A DNA stretch of 16,214 bases from an uncultured Blautia sp. (lineage in GTDB: Bacteria > Bacillota > Clostridia > Lachnospirales > Lachnospiraceae). The notes under the pieces were generated by a model. It saw only the letters and a list, made by a program, of their open reading frames with translations. It did not search any database and was not told the origin of the DNA. The position numbers and the translations under genes are program-made. The stretch spans positions 1 through 16,214 of the forward strand of contig CAKRRG010000064.1 of NCBI GenBank assembly GCA_934394545.1. Direction: 5' to 3'. This document shows positions 14,075-16,214 of this stretch, in pieces (position 1 is the stretch's first letter; each line of letters begins with the position of its first letter).

Positions 14075-15286
14075 TCACAGACTTGCGCGAATCACCTTCG
14101 GTCTGCAGCCTGCCGTTTCAAGGGCTTTCACAATCTGATTCTTGTGATCTGTGCCAAATGCCTCCAAAGTGATCTTCAGCTCTACAGCCGCATTACGATT
14201 GGTACTTACAAACTGATTATGCTCCAGCTTAATAACATTTCCCTGATTCTCAGCAATAATAGAAGCCACACGTACCAGTTCACCTGGCTTATCCGGAATA
14301 AGAACCGATACTGTAAAGATTCTGTCACGCTGGATCAGACCATGCTGTACTACTGAGGACATAGTGATCACATCCATATTTCCACCACTTAAGATAGAAA
14401 CAACCTTCTTATTCTTGAAATCAAGATGGCGAAGAGCTGCCACAGTCAAAAGGCCGGAATTCTCAACGATCATCTTATGGTTCTCAACCATATCAAGGAA
14501 TGCAACGATCAGTTCATCGTCCTCAATAGTGATAATTCCATCCAGATTCTCCTGGATATATGGGAAAATTTTGGAACCGGGAGTCTGAACTGCAGTACCG
14601 TCTGCAATTGTATTAACATGCGGAAGTGTAACCACTTCTCCCTTCTCAAGAGAAGCCTTCATGCAGGCAGCTCCTGCAGGCTCTACACCAATTACCTTAA
14701 TATGGGGATTTAAAAGCTTGGCAAGTGTGGAAACACCTGTTGCAAGTCCGCCACCGCCAATCGGTACCAGAATGTAATCTACAAGAGGAAGCTCCTGGAC
14801 AATTTCCATTGCAATGGTTCCCTGACCGGTCGCAACCGCAGGATCGTCAAAGGGATGAATAAAGGTGTATCCCTTCTCCTCAGCAAGCTGCAATGCATAT
14901 GCGCAGGCTTCGTCATAAACATCACCGTGAAGAATCACCTCTGCGCCATAGCTCTTAGTACGTTCTACCTTAATGAGAGGTGTGGTGGTAGGCATAACGA
15001 TCACAGCCTTTACACCATATTTATGGGCCGCATAAGCAACACCCTGCGCATGGTTTCCTGCGGAAGCAGTGATCAGCCCCTTACCTCTCTCCTCATCAGA
15101 AAGAGTGCTGATCTTATAATAAGCTCCACGAACCTTGTATGCTCCGGTTCTTTGCATATTCTCAGGTTTAAAGAAAATTTTATTACCGGTGAGCTCAGAA
15201 AAATAACTGCTCTTCACCAGCTTGGTCTCCTGGGTTACCTGCTTAACTATTTCTGCCGCTTCTTCAAAACTCTCTAATGTAAGCAT
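14075..15286 (-). CDS. ilvA: Threonine ammonia-lyase (threonine dehydratase) with C-terminal ACT domain
   Basis: PLP-dependent enzyme converting threonine to 2-oxobutanoate and ammonia, the first step to isoleucine or a catabolic route to propionate and ATP. The 403-residue protein has the PLP lysine Lys51 (in RTGAYKVRGA), SAGNHAQG (75-82), the phosphate-binding glycine loop GGGGLATG (177-184) and SGGN (300-303). A single ACT-like domain covers about 323-400. One ACT domain and this length fit the medium form found in Firmicutes, intermediate between the long biosynthetic IlvA and short TdcB, so biosynthetic versus catabolic role is undecided. GGAGGA lies about nine bases upstream of ATG. It starts 28 bases after ftsY and is probably in the same transcript. 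Confidence 0.92.
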   Translation of the reverse strand: MLTLESFEEAAEIVKQVTQETKLVKSSYFSELTGNKIFFKPENMQRTGAYKVRGAYYKISTLSDEERGKGLITASAGNHAQGVAYAAHKYGVKAVIVMPTTTPLIKVERTKSYGAEVILHGDVYDEACAYALQLAEEKGYTFIHPFDDPAVATGQGTIAMEIVQELPLVDYILVPIGGGGLATGVSTLAKLLNPHIKVIGVEPAGAACMKASLEKGEVVTLPHVNTIADGTAVQTPGSKIFPYIQENLDGIITIEDDELIVAFLDMVENHKMIVENSGLLTVAALRHLDFKNKKVVSILSGGNMDVITMSSVVQHGLIQRDRIFTVSVLIPDKPGELVRVASIIAENQGNVIKLEHNQFVSTNRNAAVELKITLEAFGTDHKNQIVKALETAGCRPKVIRASL

Positions 15287-15314
15287 TTTAATTTTCCTCC
15301 TGTACTATATGACT

Positions 15315-16214
15315 TTAGTTCTCATCCGGATGAATGTCAAACAATGCATCCACGAAGGAATTCGCGTCAAACTTCTGTAAATCGTCAATACTTTCACCGA
15401 CACCGATGTATTTTACGGGAATATCAAGCTCAGACTGGATGGCCACTGCAATGCCGCCCTTGGCAGTACCATCCAGCTTGGTAAGGATAATACCTGTTAC
15501 ATTGGCAACCTCTGCAAACTGTCTTGCCTGCACAAGTGCATTCTGTCCTGTTGTTCCATCCAGAACCACCAGTGTCTCCAGGTACGCCTCCGGATACTCT
15601 CTCTCCAGAATGCGGTATATCTTGCGAAGCTCTTCCATAAGATTCTTCTTATTATGAAGTCTTCCTGCCGTATCACAGATCAAAACATCCGCATTACGCG
15701 CCTTGGCTGCTGCCACTGCATCATAGACAACTGAAGCCGGATCTGCTCCATCCTGGCCGCCGATAATTTCCACCCCTGCACGGTTCGCCCACTGAGTAAG
15801 CTGTTCCCCCGCTGCTGCACGGAAGGTATCTGCTGCTCCAAGGATGACCTTTTTGCCCTGGTCCTTCAGCTTCCCTGCAAGTTTCCCTACGGAAGTTGTT
15901 TTTCCAACGCCATTGACACCAATTACAAGAATTACAGATTTCCGATTCTCAAACTCATACTCCGTACTGTCTACCGTCATCTGCTCCTTGATCGTATCAA
16001 TAAGCAACTGCTTGCATTCCTTAGGATCCTTAATATTACGGATCTTAACCTGCTCCTTCAGCTTTTCCAGAATGGCTGTGGTCGCATTGATCCCAATGTC
16101 TCCCATGATCAGGATCTCTTCCAGTTCCTCATAAAAATCATCATCTATTGTAGAATAGCCGGTGAAAAGAGAATCAAATCCTGCCACGATGTTGTCTCTT
16201 GTTTTTGTCAGGCC
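15315..16214 (-). CDS. ftsY: Signal recognition particle receptor FtsY (5' end outside window)
   Basis: SRP receptor GTPase at the membrane that pairs with Ffh to hand ribosomes to SecYEG. 299 codons are visible, and the frame stays open to the window edge (the first visible residues read GLTKTRDNIVAGFDSLF), so the true start is beyond 16214. The GTG near 16187 is internal. Visible are the N-domain helix region (YEELEEILIMGDIGINATTAIL) and the G-domain motifs GVNGVGKTTSVGKLAG, DTAGRLHNKKNLMEEL and TKLDGTAKGG. The sequence ends HPDEN. The missing part would include the rest of the N-domain and any acidic A-domain. Followed by ilvA after 28 bases. Confidence 0.96.
   Translation of the reverse strand, partial: GLTKTRDNIVAGFDSLFTGYSTIDDDFYEELEEILIMGDIGINATTAILEKLKEQVKIRNIKDPKECKQLLIDTIKEQMTVDSTEYEFENRKSVILVIGVNGVGKTTSVGKLAGKLKDQGKKVILGAADTFRAAAGEQLTQWANRAGVEIIGGQDGADPASVVYDAVAAAKARNADVLICDTAGRLHNKKNLMEELRKIYRILEREYPEAYLETLVVLDGTTGQNALVQARQFAEVANVTGIILTKLDGTAKGGIAVAIQSELDIPVKYIGVGESIDDLQKFDANSFVDALFDIHPDEN

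Noticed and set aside
14064..14105. 10-base direct repeat CTTCGGTCTG (14064-14073 and 14096-14105) at the ilvA 3' end.
   Set aside because: One copy lies inside coding sequence, there is no further structure around it, and chance is sufficient.

Overview
The window is ordinary chromosome from a low-to-moderate GC anaerobic Firmicute. The gene order ftsY-ilvA-trpS-ylxM-ffh-rpsP-khpA-rimM-trmD-queA and the protein sequences (fermentative D-lactate dehydrogenase, Firmicutes-type Trp-tRNA synthetase, threonine ammonia-lyase with one ACT domain, ACT-type prephenate dehydrogenase) suggest Clostridia, most likely Lachnospiraceae. This is inferred from gene content and not from a database match.

Region 1 (1-2750, + strand): tyrA and aroA, for aromatic amino-acid and chorismate biosynthesis. 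A good promoter precedes tyrA, a second likely promoter precedes aroA, and a strong terminator closes the unit. Region 2 (2750-4165, + strand): an AT-rich gap with an inverted repeat, then a D-lactate dehydrogenase gene and a long-stemmed terminator. Region 3 (4179-7836): nfo (endonuclease IV, - strand) runs divergently from a Na+-dependent NSS/SNF transporter and a membrane-anchored CapA-like protein (+ strand). Back-to-back promoters lie between them.

Region 4 (7840-12532, - strand): a translation and secretion operon read ylxM-ffh-rpsP-khpA-rimM-trmD-queA from a near-consensus promoter at 12504-12532. It joins the SRP GTPase and its small partner to ribosomal protein bS16, an RNA-binding KH protein, a 16S maturation factor and two tRNA-modification enzymes. 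queA sits directly after trmD, where rplS is often found. Conspicuous hairpins lie in the rpsP-khpA and khpA-rimM gaps.

Region 5 (12533-12924) is the most interesting part. A 30-codon membrane peptide gene aligns without gaps to the type I toxin Fst. It has a very strong Shine-Dalgarno (SD) sequence held in a 5' hairpin, a bidirectional terminator with a 7-nt loop carrying a YUNR motif, and a convergent consensus promoter. That promoter would drive a short antisense RNA complementary to the toxin start region through two direct-repeat segments. This is the full architecture of the par/Fst toxin-antitoxin locus of enterococcal plasmid pAD1, here on a chromosome between ylxM and trpS.

Region 6 (12925-16214, - strand): trpS, ilvA and the 3' part of ftsY (SRP receptor), whose start lies beyond the window. 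No rRNA, tRNA, CRISPR, insertion sequence or prophage was seen.
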